From Halorussus vallis (GTDB lineage: Archaea; Halobacteriota; Halobacteria; Halobacteriales; Haladaptataceae): DNA of 64,000 bases. The translations under genes were made by a program, and so were the position numbers. Below are positions 1-8,600 of this stretch, in pieces; within the stretch, counting starts at the first letter, position 1, and every line of letters starts with the position of its first letter. The notes beneath the pieces are model-generated. The model searched no databases and was not told the origin of the DNA. It was given only the letters and a program-made list of their open reading frames with translations. The stretch lies in NCBI RefSeq assembly GCF_024138165.1, contig NZ_CP100000.1, positions 3,162,001 through 3,226,000 of the forward strand, given 5' to 3'.

Positions 1-706
1 CGAGCGCTTCCAGCGCCTTCGTCCGGTGGCGCTCGACCGACCGCCCAGGACCCGCGAACTCCGCGTCCTGCAGTGCGTCGATGGCCGCGACCCGGTAGTC
101 GACCGCCGAGGCGTTCTCCTCGACGGTGACGTCGACGCTCGCGTTCGCCAGCGCCTCGCTCGCGTTCTTCCTGTGCGAGCGGTTGTCGACGTTCCCGGGC
201 GTGTTCCGGTTCGCCACCCACTCGGGCGGCCCGCGCTCCTTCGACGAGGGGCCGCCGGCCCACGACGGCGGGCCGCCGCCTTTGTCGCCTTTCTTCGGTC
301 CCTTGCCCTTCCCCGGATGGGTCCCGTTCTTCGGTCCCTTCCCGCTACCGGGGTTCGTTCCGTTCTTCGGCCCCTTTCCCTTGCCGGGGTGGGTGCCGTT
401 TTTGGGTCCCTCGCCCTTTCTCGGATGCGTCCCGTTCTTCGACCCCTTTCCGTTGCCGTTCTTCGGTCCCTTGCCCTGCTTCGGGCCCTTCTCGGTGGTC
501 GTCGCGGTCGAGTCACCGTCTCCTCGATACGGCGGGAGCAACCCGTGCCTGGAGAGCGAGTCGGTGACGCTATCGAGCAGCGCGTTTCGAGTCGCGTCGT
601 TCGGCCGGCTCGGCGGTTCGAGGGCCGCCGCGGCCGGCGTGAGCGTCGACGTGACTATCAGTACGGAGAAGACGACCGCGAGGATTCGTCTGGTCCGAAG
701 GTTCAT
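1..706 (-). CDS. secreted Gly/Lys/Pro-rich repeat protein (C-terminus outside window)
   Basis: The frame is open on the minus strand from the ATG at 706 to the window edge, so only the first 235 or so residues are seen. Residues 1-28 form a Sec-type signal peptide: basic MNLRTRRI, a hydrophobic core, then an Ala-rich cleavage region. Residues 73-143 are a Gly/Lys/Pro/Asn repeat with four Asn-Gly-Thr sequons exactly 12 residues apart (N91, N103, N115, N127). After it come a Gly/Pro/Trp stretch, four more N-x-S/T sequons and a charged segment that looks globular. Role unknown; probably an exported, N-glycosylated envelope protein. The opposite-strand frames here are shadows of the repeat. The family was not recognised. 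Confidence 0.72.
   Translation of the reverse strand, partial: MNLRTRRILAVVFSVLIVTSTLTPAAAALEPPSRPNDATRNALLDSVTDSLSRHGLLPPYRGDGDSTATTTEKGPKQGKGPKNGNGKGSKNGTHPRKGEGPKNGTHPGKGKGPKNGTNPGSGKGPKNGTHPGKGKGPKKGDKGGGPPSWAGGPSSKERGPPEWVANRNTPGNVDNRSHRKNASEALANASVDVTVEENASAVDYRVAAIDALQDAEFAGPGRSVERHRTKALEAL
278..490 (-). repeat. 36-bp in-frame tandem repeat coding GPKNGTHPGKGK-like units
   Basis: About five degenerate 36-bp units lie inside the secreted protein gene. Each encodes a 12-residue block around Gly-Pro-Lys-Asn-Gly-Thr. The period is constant, so every unit offers one Asn-Gly-Thr sequon. The outer units are degenerate: one reads NGNGKGS, and the last loses the sequon (GPKKGD). Confidence 0.85.
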
Positions 707-925
707 TGCGCCGAACTAATCACTAATACGTTAAGTAGAATTCGAGCGGTATCAACGATGATAACACTGGCAGAGAAATCCCACAGAGTGCCGGGAGAGC
801 TCTGATAACGTGTATTCCGCTCGCGAGGAAGTACGACAACGAAGCGCGCTTCCACCGATACGTGAGTGTTGTCTTACATATATTGCGTCGAGTTCTCTGC
901 CTGATTTCGTTCCGCCATCGCGCCG

Positions 926-1912
926 CTACAGTTCCGACGGCGCGAGCGCCGCCATCGTCGTCTCGAACGTCTCGCGGTCGGCCTGCTCCGGGACGTCGAC
1001 CAGCAGTCGGTCGATGGCGTCGACGTCCCCGAGCGCCCGGAGTTGCTCGCGGGCTTCTTCCGGCGTGCCCGCGACCCCGAGCGCGCCGACCATCTCGTCG
1101 GTCACCTCGTCTGCGGCGCGCTTTCGGTCGCCGACGCGCCAGGCGTCGGCGACCCGTTCGGCCGCCTCGGGGAACCGGCGGGCGACCGCCCGCCGGTAGC
1201 CCTCGCCGCTCCCGACGTAGTACGCGAGGTGGCCCCGGATGGCGTCACGGGCGGTTTCGGGGTCCTCGTCGACCGCGCTCGGGACGTACGGAGCCACCGT
1301 AATCGCGTCGGGGTCCCGACCCGCCTCGGCGGCCGCCTCGGCGACGGTTTCGAACGCGGCGTCGACGTCGGCGAACGGGACGTTGTGGGGAATCCAGCCG
1401 TCGCAGACCCGGCCGGTCGCCCGGCGGTTGGCCGCCCCGAGCGCCGCGTTGTAGATCGGGACGTCGGCGTCCAGCGCGGGGAAGTCGGCGACCGAGAATA
1501 TCTCGCCGTCGTAGTCGACCCGGCCCGCGTCCTCGCCCGAGAGGAACCGCCTGACCAGTTCGGCGGTCTCGTGGGTCCGGCGGACCGGCCGTTCGAAGTC
1601 CAGGCCGTGGAGGTCCTCGATGGACTTCGGCGTGCTCACGCCCAGCCCGAGCGAGAACCGCCCGTCCGAAACCCGGTCGAGCGTGGCGGCCGCCTGCGCG
1701 AGCGCCGCGGGCGACCGCGAAAACACGTTGACGATGGCGGTCCCCACCTCGACGCGGTCGGTTCGTTCGGCGACCTCTGCCAGCCTGACGAACGCATCTT
1801 CGCCCCAGAGTTCCCCCGACCAGACCGAGTCGTAGCCCAGCGCCTCCGCGCGCTCGCCCAGTTCGCCCGGCCGCGCCTCGCCGGTGTCGGGGAGCAGTAG
1901 TCCGACGTGCAT
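926..1912 (-). CDS. F420-dependent luciferase-like (LLM) oxidoreductase
   Basis: This 328-residue protein belongs to the bacterial luciferase-like superfamily, whose archaeal members mostly use coenzyme F420. It starts with the usual beta-strand 1 (MHVGLLLPDTG). The middle GTAIVNVFSRSP and GLGVSTP segments match the TIM-barrel strands that bind the flavin or deazaflavin. Length is normal for the family. The substrate cannot be read from sequence. It stands alone on the minus strand, about 215 bp from the secreted repeat gene and 66 bp from the HalOD1 gene. The long plus-strand frame across it is a GC-driven shadow. Confidence 0.85.
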   Translation of the reverse strand: MHVGLLLPDTGEARPGELGERAEALGYDSVWSGELWGEDAFVRLAEVAERTDRVEVGTAIVNVFSRSPAALAQAAATLDRVSDGRFSLGLGVSTPKSIEDLHGLDFERPVRRTHETAELVRRFLSGEDAGRVDYDGEIFSVADFPALDADVPIYNAALGAANRRATGRVCDGWIPHNVPFADVDAAFETVAEAAAEAGRDPDAITVAPYVPSAVDEDPETARDAIRGHLAYYVGSGEGYRRAVARRFPEAAERVADAWRVGDRKRAADEVTDEMVGALGVAGTPEEAREQLRALGDVDAIDRLLVDVPEQADRETFETTMAALAPSEL

Positions 1913-1978
1913 ACCGGTCCGTCGACCGCCCGGCGTAAAGTTGCTCGGACGGGGACGGTCCTCCCGCCCCGCCGACCG

Positions 1979-2323
1979 TCAGCCGGTCGGTTCGACGGTC
2001 AAGTCGACTTCGGTCGTCGGCGGCCGGATGAGGATGCGCCCGAAGCTCTTGACCGTGACGTCGTAGCCGTGGTACGAGAACGTCACTTTACATTCGCGCG
2101 CGACCGTGCTTCCCGACGGACGGAACAGTTCGTCGAGCGCTTCCGGGTCGACGCTCTCGGCCTCGTAGAGTGGTTCGAGGTCCGTCGTATCGCTGTCGGT
2201 CAGCGCCATCATCGCGAGCGGCACGGCGAGACTCGGTGGCTCGGACGGGTAGTGGTACGTCGCCCGGTAGGCGCCTGCCTCGGGGTCGACGTCGACGTGC
2301 TTCTGGGTGCGACCAGCGGTCAT
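1979..2323 (-). CDS. HalOD1 output-domain protein
   Basis: A 114-residue protein from the ATG at 2323. It is nearly all one HalOD1 domain (halobacterial output domain 1): an AYRATYHYPSE strand, a helix with SLAVPLAMMALTDSD, and the closing VTFSYHGYDVTVKSFGRI and IRP strands. Such domains occur alone or fused to response regulators; their ligand and output are not known. The open frame runs upstream to 2647, but that Arg-rich lead is unlike coding sequence of this family, so I use the internal ATG. A regulatory role is inferred from the family only. Confidence 0.8.
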   Translation of the reverse strand: MTAGRTQKHVDVDPEAGAYRATYHYPSEPPSLAVPLAMMALTDSDTTDLEPLYEAESVDPEALDELFRPSGSTVARECKVTFSYHGYDVTVKSFGRILIRPPTTEVDLTVEPTG

Positions 2324-2738
2324 GGGCGTCCATCGGTACGAGCCCCCATCAACCGACCAGGACGTTTCACCCGTTCCGTCGCACAAGCCCACGTTGGGTG
2401 TTGGCGGGGCGACGTTCCCCGCTCTAGTGCAGTATTGTGGCCTCCCGGTGCGCCGGCGTAGAAACGGCCAACGCGGCCGACCCGGGCCGACGCGACCGAA
2501 ACGGCGGGTTCCGACGGACCGGTCGGTCGCGAGGTAGGTTCGTCCGCGTCGGTCGTCGTCGGAACGGGTCGTCGACCGACCGGTGTCCACCCCTCGCCGA
2601 GGAATCCCCCGCGTCTCTCGGCGGGTCGGGTCACCTAACGTCGCCATTAGAGGTGTAAAATTTACACTATTTCGGTTCGGTCGGGGGATTCCCCGTTCGG
2701 TAAGGTCGGACTACCGAAGGCCGACCGCCGCGCGGACG
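2324..2738. other. intergenic region, no gene seen
   Basis: About 415 bp between two minus-strand genes. The open frames here are Arg-rich shadows without family features. The only notable sequence is the palindrome at 2653-2667. Confidence 0.6.
2653..2667. promoter_or_regulatory. perfect palindrome GTGTAAA-A-TTTACAC
   Basis: Two 7-bp arms separated by one base, in an AT-rich patch within GC-rich DNA. It lies about 330 bp upstream of the HalOD1 start and 72 bp past the stop of the 2739 gene. It resembles a dimeric regulator operator; a terminator role is also possible. No regulator can be assigned. Confidence 0.4.
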
Positions 2739-3554
2739 TCACAGGAGCACTTCGCCGTCGGCCAGCAGTTCCCGTTCGGTCCGTCGGGCCTCCCGGCCCT
2801 CCGCGACGAGGACCGGTTCGTCGACCGATTCGGAGAATCGGTCCGGGTCGGGGTCGACCCGCTTCAGCATCGCCGAGAACACCGACCCGCGTCGTCCGCC
2901 GGCCGAGACGATGCCGCCGTAGGCCCGCTCTTCGAACGACGTCTCGTCGGGGTCCGGAAACTCCTCGCGGATGATTTCGGCGGTGTCTCGGAGGTACGCC
3001 GCCGCCCGCCGCTGGGAGTAGTTGCTCTCCTCGTAGTACGTCCGGGCGTGCTCGGCGTCGAGTTCCTCGGTGGAGTGCTCGGGCGACTCGTAGCGGACCG
3101 ACTCGGTCGTGGCGTACCCGCTCGCGAACCGGACGTTCACGGTGAAACTGTCGGGGTACCGCAGGATGACGGGGAAGAAGAGCATGTCCGTCACGGTGGT
3201 CCGCTGTTGTATCCGCCAGAGGCCTTCGAGGTAGTACGACGCGAGCGCCCCGGTCCGGTCGTCTCGCTCGCCGCGGTAGTACGCCGCCGCGACCTCCCGA
3301 TAGTCGTCGCCCGCGACGCGGCGGAGTCGACGCTCGAAGCTCCGCGCGACCCGGTCGAGTTCCCGCTCGTAGGCCTCCAACAGCGTGACGTCGGGGTCGG
3401 CGAGCAGTTCCGCCTTCTTCTCGCGGGCGTCGGCGACGTTCATCATGTTCTCGTGGAACGTGCGCTCGGCGCGCGCGTCCGGGAGCGGCGTCCGCACTGC
3501 CCGTCGGTGCAGAACTCCCGGGTCGCCGTTGAACCGGCGCTGCCGTCCGCTCAT
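2739..3554 (-). CDS. hypothetical haloarchaeal protein
   Basis: A 271-residue acidic, Arg-rich protein starting at the ATG at 3554. There is no signal peptide or membrane segment. It is mostly helical in appearance, with a long charged helix near residues 40-80, a tyrosine-rich centre and a YYEESNYSQRRAAAYL segment near 170-185. I do not recognise the family. It stands 62 bp from the histidine kinase stop on the same strand, so it may be co-transcribed with it. Confidence 0.6.
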   Translation of the reverse strand: MSGRQRRFNGDPGVLHRRAVRTPLPDARAERTFHENMMNVADAREKKAELLADPDVTLLEAYERELDRVARSFERRLRRVAGDDYREVAAAYYRGERDDRTGALASYYLEGLWRIQQRTTVTDMLFFPVILRYPDSFTVNVRFASGYATTESVRYESPEHSTEELDAEHARTYYEESNYSQRRAAAYLRDTAEIIREEFPDPDETSFEERAYGGIVSAGGRRGSVFSAMLKRVDPDPDRFSESVDEPVLVAEGREARRTERELLADGEVLL

Positions 3555-3616
3555 GCGAGCGTCTTCGGGGCCGAAGGATTATCAATCGTCGCTTCGCGGC
3601 GTGGCGACAAGTTCGG

Positions 3617-4735
3617 TCAGTGAGTCGACGTCTCGGTCTTGCACACGCGGTCGACGTCGGTGAATTCGAAGCGCGCGCCGCCCGACTCGCCGTCGGTGAT
3701 CGAGTAGTCCCAGCCGTAGGTTTCGGCCAACTCGGCGACGAACATCAGGCCGAACCCGGTGCCGCCGGTGGTGTAGCCCGCGTCGAATATCCGCTCGCGC
3801 TCGTCTGCAGGGATGCCGGGACCGTCGTCTTCGACGTAGAAGCCGCCGTCGAGGTCCCCGACGCGGATGGTCACGGACCCGTCGGCGTGTTCGACCGCGT
3901 TCGTGAACAGATTCTCCAGCAGGTGCCGCAGGTGGACCGGGTTGGCCAGGAGCGTCAGGTCGGTTTCGACGGCGAGTTCGGCGTTCGCGACATCGAGGTC
4001 GACCCACGCCGCCTCGGCGACCGACGCCAGCGCCACCGCCTCGCGGTCGATGTCGGCGTCCTCGCCCCTGGTGATGACCAAGATGACCTCGACCATCTCC
4101 TCGATGCGGGTGAGCGCGGTTTCGAGTTCCTCTGCGGCGTCCCGGTCGCCTTCGACCGCCGGTCCGAGGTAGATTCTGGCGACCGAAAGCGGGTTGCGGA
4201 GTTCGTGGGCGAGGAGGCTCGCGAAGTTGTCCAGCAGGGAGTTCTGGCGCTGTAGCTCCTCGCTCTGTTCGCGGAGTTCCTCCTGTTGGCGTCGGAGTTG
4301 CCGGCGCTGGCGGCGGAGTTGGCGGGCCTGAGTCCGCCCGCGGGCGTCGTACACTCCGACGAGGAAGCCGCTGGCGGTGCCGATGGACGTGGTGAGCGTC
4401 AGCGACCAGCGCGGATACCGGATGACGACGCCCGGTTCGAACCGCAGGAGTTCGACCAGTCCGAGCGTGACGGCGAACCCGCCGAGACACCACCCCACGA
4501 TTCTGGTGTACGTCTCCGGTTCGATCTCCATCTCGGGCAGGCGGTAGCCGCCGTAGAGGAGGACGAGGCCGGGTGCGCCGACGAGCAGGAAGTCGATGAA
4601 ACCGGTCGACAGCGCTTTACTTCCCGAAACGACGTACAACGCGCGCCCGACGGCCAACACGACGTAAATCCCCCCCAGAAGACAGAACACCCGATTCCAA
4701 CCCACCGACCTGAGGCGATTCCGTCCCTGTCCCAT
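3617..4735 (-). CDS. membrane sensor histidine kinase
   Basis: A 372-residue kinase with several N-terminal hydrophobic segments (about residues 12-130). An Arg/Gln-rich coiled coil follows (135-168), then the H box LLAHELRNPLS with phospho-acceptor His177. An N box (ENLFTNAVEHA), a G1 box (DDGPGIP) and a glycine-rich lid (GGTGFGLMF) complete the ATPase. The upstream GTG at 4741 is also possible; I prefer the ATG at 4735. No receiver domain or cognate regulator gene is adjacent. It is a close relative in layout of the kinase at 11202. The signal sensed is unknown; with no extracellular domain, sensing within or near the membrane is likely. Confidence 0.88.
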   Translation of the reverse strand: MGQGRNRLRSVGWNRVFCLLGGIYVVLAVGRALYVVSGSKALSTGFIDFLLVGAPGLVLLYGGYRLPEMEIEPETYTRIVGWCLGGFAVTLGLVELLRFEPGVVIRYPRWSLTLTTSIGTASGFLVGVYDARGRTQARQLRRQRRQLRRQQEELREQSEELQRQNSLLDNFASLLAHELRNPLSVARIYLGPAVEGDRDAAEELETALTRIEEMVEVILVITRGEDADIDREAVALASVAEAAWVDLDVANAELAVETDLTLLANPVHLRHLLENLFTNAVEHADGSVTIRVGDLDGGFYVEDDGPGIPADERERIFDAGYTTGGTGFGLMFVAELAETYGWDYSITDGESGGARFEFTDVDRVCKTETSTH

Positions 4736-4975
4736 TGCCACCTTCGACGTGAGGCAGTCATTTAACTCGTTTGATGGGGGTGTCAGCCCGTCGGATTCCG
4801 CGGCGCTGTAACGTGATCGTTGGGCGGTCGCGCAGACGGACCGTCACGCTCGGTCCCGTCCTCTCACCGACGAGGTGCCCGACTTAGAGACGGGTGATAT
4901 AGAAAGTCCCCGACGGTGCGCGTGGCGATATCAACCCACACCCTCACTCTGGTGGCCGTCTTGCACGGGCAGTAC

Positions 4976-5341
4976 ATGTTCACCCCGGACAACTCGCTCG
5001 CGGGAGTGCTCGACGACGACCTGTTGGAAATCCTCGGTCGGTCGCGGTGTCGGTGCGTGCTCCACTACTTCAGATACCGGTCGACGGACGTGGCCACGCT
5101 CGACGACGTCGCGACGTTCGCCCTCGGTCGAGCGGAGGACGAGGAGGACGACCTGCGAGTCCGGTTGCACCACACGACGCTCCCGCGACTGGCCGATGCG
5201 GGCCTCGTCGACTACGACCCGCGGAGTCGCACGGTCAGGTACAGAGGGGGTAACCCGGCGGTCGAGGTCTGGCTAAACCACGTCGTCGAACGAGAGGACC
5301 AGGTGGTCGAAGGGGGGAACGACGCGTATGCCCGCGCGTAG
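4976..5341 (+). CDS. DUF7344-type winged-helix protein
   Basis: A 121-residue protein from the ATG at 4976; a GTG at 4916 would add 20 residues. It shows the DUF7344 pattern: a first helix with LDDDLLEILGRSRCRCVL, a Glu/Asp-rich loop, then a HHTTLPRLADAGLVDYD recognition-helix and wing region. These proteins are probable DNA-binding regulators in haloarchaea. The last 14 bp overlap the next gene in another frame, implying coupled translation. The next gene repeats the C-terminal half of this domain. Confidence 0.65.
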   Translation: MFTPDNSLAGVLDDDLLEILGRSRCRCVLHYFRYRSTDVATLDDVATFALGRAEDEEDDLRVRLHHTTLPRLADAGLVDYDPRSRTVRYRGGNPAVEVWLNHVVEREDQVVEGGNDAYARA

Positions 5342-5555
5342 ACGGGAAACGAGCGACGACGGCGGCCGCGACGAGTACGCGGAGATAGAAGACGCGCTGA
5401 CCGACGAGCATCTGCCGGCGTTGGCCGAGCGGGATATCATCGAGTGGGACCGCGAGAACCGACAGATTCGGCCGGGGCCGAACTTCGAGCACATTCTCCC
5501 CGCGCTTCGAGAGATGGACGACCCCGGCGAGGAGGGTCCGGACGGCCTCCGCTGA
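5328..5555 (+). CDS. C-terminal half of a DUF7344 domain, overlapping small gene
   Basis: A 75-residue protein whose start lies inside the preceding DUF7344 gene. Residues 24-65 (EHLPALAERDIIEWDREN, then GPNFEHILPALREM) match the second half of the same domain. The N-terminal helices of the DNA-binding fold are absent. It could be a truncated duplicate or a small partner that dimerises with the full protein. Its start at the tail of the upstream gene suggests coupled translation. I cannot tell decay from function. Confidence 0.5.
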   Translation: MPARRRETSDDGGRDEYAEIEDALTDEHLPALAERDIIEWDRENRQIRPGPNFEHILPALREMDDPGEEGPDGLR

Positions 5556-5627
5556 CGCCCTGCGCGACCGACGCCGCAGAGCGGTCGCCCCAAGACGCAA
5601 ACCCGTCGGGCCGTTAGCTGGCGTGCC

Positions 5628-5936
5628 ATGTCACCGACCGAGACGCTCGAAGGCTACGTCATCGACGTCGGCTGTGTCCGAAAGAACGCCCGCGACGACC
5701 TGTTCGAGAGCGCCAGGACCCACTCCCGGGAGTGCGCCCTGATGGGCCACTGCGTCGAGAGCGGCTACGGAATCGTCTCCGAGGACGACCGGCTGACCGT
5801 CCTCGACCCGAACGCGACGCCGAAGGTCGTTAACGTCGTCGAGCAGAGCGACACCGAGGAGGGAATCCGCCTCCGCGTCGAGCGCGAGGAACGCGACAGG
5901 ACGACGGAGACGACCGCCGTCACCGAAATCGACTGA
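5628..5936 (+). CDS. small Cys/His protein upstream of metal ATPase
   Basis: A 102-residue soluble protein with Cys16, Cys36 and Cys42 plus His32 and His41 in the pattern GC...[19 protein letters not shown]. From memory this resembles small domains found near copper genes in bacteria, but I cannot name a family with confidence. It ends 98 bp before the ATPase start on the same strand, so a metal-related role is plausible. The second half (residues 60-102) is charged and looks beta-rich. No signal peptide. Confidence 0.6.
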   Translation: MSPTETLEGYVIDVGCVRKNARDDLFESARTHSRECALMGHCVESGYGIVSEDDRLTVLDPNATPKVVNVVEQSDTEEGIRLRVEREERDRTTETTAVTEID

Positions 5937-6034
5937 AATGGCCACCGCCGACGGTGCCCCGCCGAGCGAGGCGCCGTCGGCCGCAGAACACCCTTCACGC
6001 TCGACGCCGTATCGATTCCCCGCGAGGACTCCTC

Positions 6035-8413
6035 ATGGACGACCACCACCACTCGAACGGCGACGAAGCCGAGGACCGCTCCGACCCCGACGGTCACGCC
6101 GGTCACGATGGCCGCGCCGACCATGACGGTCACGCCGACCACGACGGTCACGACGCGGGCGACGAGGCCGGGGGAACCAGCCTCGGCGACGATGAGCCGC
6201 GGGTGGAGCAGTCGCTCCTCGAAGACGAGGCCGACGCCGACGAAGCCGAGGAACGCGTCGAACACGGGAGCCACCCCGAGGGCGACCACGGAGGCGGCCC
6301 CGGTCACGCTGGCAGTCACGGTGACCACGACGGCGACCACGGCGGGATGCACGAGGGCCACGAGGAGATGTTCCGCCGGCGGTTCTTCGTCTCGACGCTC
6401 CTGTCGATTCCGGTCCTCCTCTACAGCGAGGCCCTCCAGGAGTGGCTGGGGTTCTCGGTGCCGGCGTTCCCCGGCAGCGAGTGGATCAACCCGGTGTTCG
6501 CGGTCGTCGTCTTCGCCTACGGCGGCGTCCCCTTCTTGCGGATGGCGGTCCCGGAACTTCGCGAGCGCTCGCCCGGCATGATGACGCTCATCTCGATGGC
6601 CATCTCCGTCGCGTTCGTCTACAGCCTTGCGGGGGTCGTCTTCCCGACCACGTCGGCGTTCTTCTGGGAACTCGTCACGCTCATCGACATCATGCTGCTG
6701 GGCCACTGGATAGAGATGCGGAGCGTCCGCCGGGCGTCGGGCGCCCTCGACGAACTCGCCGAACTGATTCCCGACACCGCCGAGCGAATCGCCGACGGCG
6801 GAACCACAGAAGAGGTGCCCGTGAGCGACCTCCGGGAGGGCGACCTCGTGCTCGTGCGGCCCGGAGCCAACGTGCCCGCCGACGGCGTCGTCGAGTCGGG
6901 CGACTCGGACGTGAACGAGGCGATGATAACGGGCGAGTCCCGGCCGGTTTCGAAGGAACCCGGCGACGAGGTCGTCGGCGGCACGGTCAACGGCGACGGG
7001 AGCCTCCGGGTTCGCATCACCGCCACCGGTGAGGAGACGGCGCTCGCCGGAATCGTGCGACTGGTCGAGGAGGCCCAGCGGAGCAAATCGAAGACCCAGG
7101 TGCTCGCGGACCGCGCCGCGGGGTGGCTGTTCTACGTCGCGCTGGCGTCGGCGGCCGTCACCGCCGTCGCCTGGACCGTCGCCACGTCGTTCGGCGCGCC
7201 GGTCATCGAGCGGGCGGTCACGGTGCTGGTCATCGCCTGCCCGCACGCGCTCGGCCTCGCGATTCCGCTGGTCGTCGCCATCAACACGTCGTTGGCGGCC
7301 CGCAACGGCATGCTCGTCCGCGATCGCATCGCCATGGAGCAGGCCCGCGAACTCGACACCGTGGTCTTCGACAAGACGGGGACGCTCACCGCGGGCGAAC
7401 AGGGCGTCGTGGACGCGGCGACCGTCGACGGCCTCGCCGAGGACGAGGCGTTCGCGCTCGCCGCCGCCGTCGAAGGCGACTCCGAGCACATGATCGCCGA
7501 GGCCATCCGACAGGCGGCGGCCGAGCGCGGCGTCACACCTCCGGACGCGACCGACTTCGAGGCGCTGAAGGGTCGCGGCGTGCGCGCGACCGTGGAACGG
7601 GCGTCGCGTCGCGACGCCGACCAACCGAGCGGCGGCGGCCCGCGAGACGGCGAGACGGTGTACGTCGGCGGCCCGAACCTGCTCGCGCAACTCGACGCCG
7701 AGGTCCCGCCCGAACTCGCCGCGTTCGCCGACAGGGCCGGCGAGAACGCACAGACGGTCGTCTACCTTCTACGAGACGACGAACTCGTCGCCGCCTTCGC
7801 GCTCGCCGACGTTATCCGCGAGGAGAGCTACCAGGTGGTCGAGGCGCTCCACGAGTTGGGCGTCGAGGTGGCGATGCTCACCGGCGACTCCGAGGACGTC
7901 GCCCGTGCGGTCGCCGACGAACTCGGCATCGACACCGTCTTCGCCGAGGTGCTCCCCGAAGACAAGGACAAGAAGGTCGCCGAACTTCAGGACCAGGGAA
8001 AACTCGTCGCCATGGTCGGCGACGGGGTCAACGACGCCCCCGCGCTCACGCGCTCCGACGTCGGCATCGCCATCGGCAGCGGGACGGACGTGGCGGTCCA
8101 GTCGGCCGACGTCGTCCTCGTCCGGAACAATCCCCTCGACGTGGTGCGACTCGTCAAACTCAGCCGGGCCAGCTACCGGAAGATGCGAGAGAACCTGGTC
8201 TGGGCCGCGGGCTACAACGTGTTCGCCATCCCGCTGGCGGCGGGCGTGCTCGCGCCGATCGGTATCGTTCTCTCGCCCGCGGTCGGGGCGCTGTTGATGT
8301 CGCTGAGCACGGTCATCGTCGCCATCAACGCCCAGTTCCTCCGCCGGGTTGACCTCGACCTGCCGTCGCTGCCGGGCGTCGCTTCGTCCGGGAGTCCTCG
8401 ACCGGCCGACTGA
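6035..8413 (+). CDS. copB: heavy-metal P1B-type ATPase, CopB-like (CPH motif)
   Basis: A 792-residue metal-exporting ATPase in the cytoplasmic membrane. The first 110 residues are a very His/Asp/Gly-rich metal-binding tail in place of a CxxC domain. Then come membrane helices, the actuator TGES (about 299), the transmembrane CPH motif (402-404), the phosphorylation site DKTGT (Asp446) and the hinge GDGVND (about 662). CPH with a His-rich tail is the pattern of the CopB (P1B-3) group, which moves copper and sometimes silver. I start at the ATG at 6035, where the His-rich tail begins. The 641-residue minus-strand frame across its 5' half is a shadow. Confidence 0.9.
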   Translation: MDDHHHSNGDEAEDRSDPDGHAGHDGRADHDGHADHDGHDAGDEAGGTSLGDDEPRVEQSLLEDEADADEAEERVEHGSHPEGDHGGGPGHAGSHGDHDGDHGGMHEGHEEMFRRRFFVSTLLSIPVLLYSEALQEWLGFSVPAFPGSEWINPVFAVVVFAYGGVPFLRMAVPELRERSPGMMTLISMAISVAFVYSLAGVVFPTTSAFFWELVTLIDIMLLGHWIEMRSVRRASGALDELAELIPDTAERIADGGTTEEVPVSDLREGDLVLVRPGANVPADGVVESGDSDVNEAMITGESRPVSKEPGDEVVGGTVNGDGSLRVRITATGEETALAGIVRLVEEAQRSKSKTQVLADRAAGWLFYVALASAAVTAVAWTVATSFGAPVIERAVTVLVIACPHALGLAIPLVVAINTSLAARNGMLVRDRIAMEQARELDTVVFDKTGTLTAGEQGVVDAATVDGLAEDEAFALAAAVEGDSEHMIAEAIRQAAAERGVTPPDATDFEALKGRGVRATVERASRRDADQPSGGGPRDGETVYVGGPNLLAQLDAEVPPELAAFADRAGENAQTVVYLLRDDELVAAFALADVIREESYQVVEALHELGVEVAMLTGDSEDVARAVADELGIDTVFAEVLPEDKDKKVAELQDQGKLVAMVGDGVNDAPALTRSDVGIAIGSGTDVAVQSADVVLVRNNPLDVVRLVKLSRASYRKMRENLVWAAGYNVFAIPLAAGVLAPIGIVLSPAVGALLMSLSTVIVAINAQFLRRVDLDLPSLPGVASSGSPRPAD

Positions 8414-8600
8414 CCGGCGCGCCGACGCCGCGATTCCGATTCACCTCGGTCCCGTCGTCGGCCGGTCGGGGACGTCACCACACGCTGCGCCGCGACGACC
8501 AATCAGAAACGGACACGAACAGAGAGGGACAACGGGTTCCGGCACGGTATTTATCCGTATTACCAAGGTTGAATTACTTTGAGCAAGAACGTAATATTCG

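Noticed and set aside
278-490. Possible CRISPR array
   Set aside because: The units are continuous, in frame and without spacers; they are protein-coding repeats.
1043-1900. 285-codon plus-strand frame
   Set aside because: Lies entirely opposite the luciferase-like gene and shows no recognisable domain.
5765-7690. 641-codon minus-strand frame across the metal ATPase
   Set aside because: Arg/Asp/His-rich with no family features; it mirrors the GC-skewed codons of the real ATPase on the other strand.
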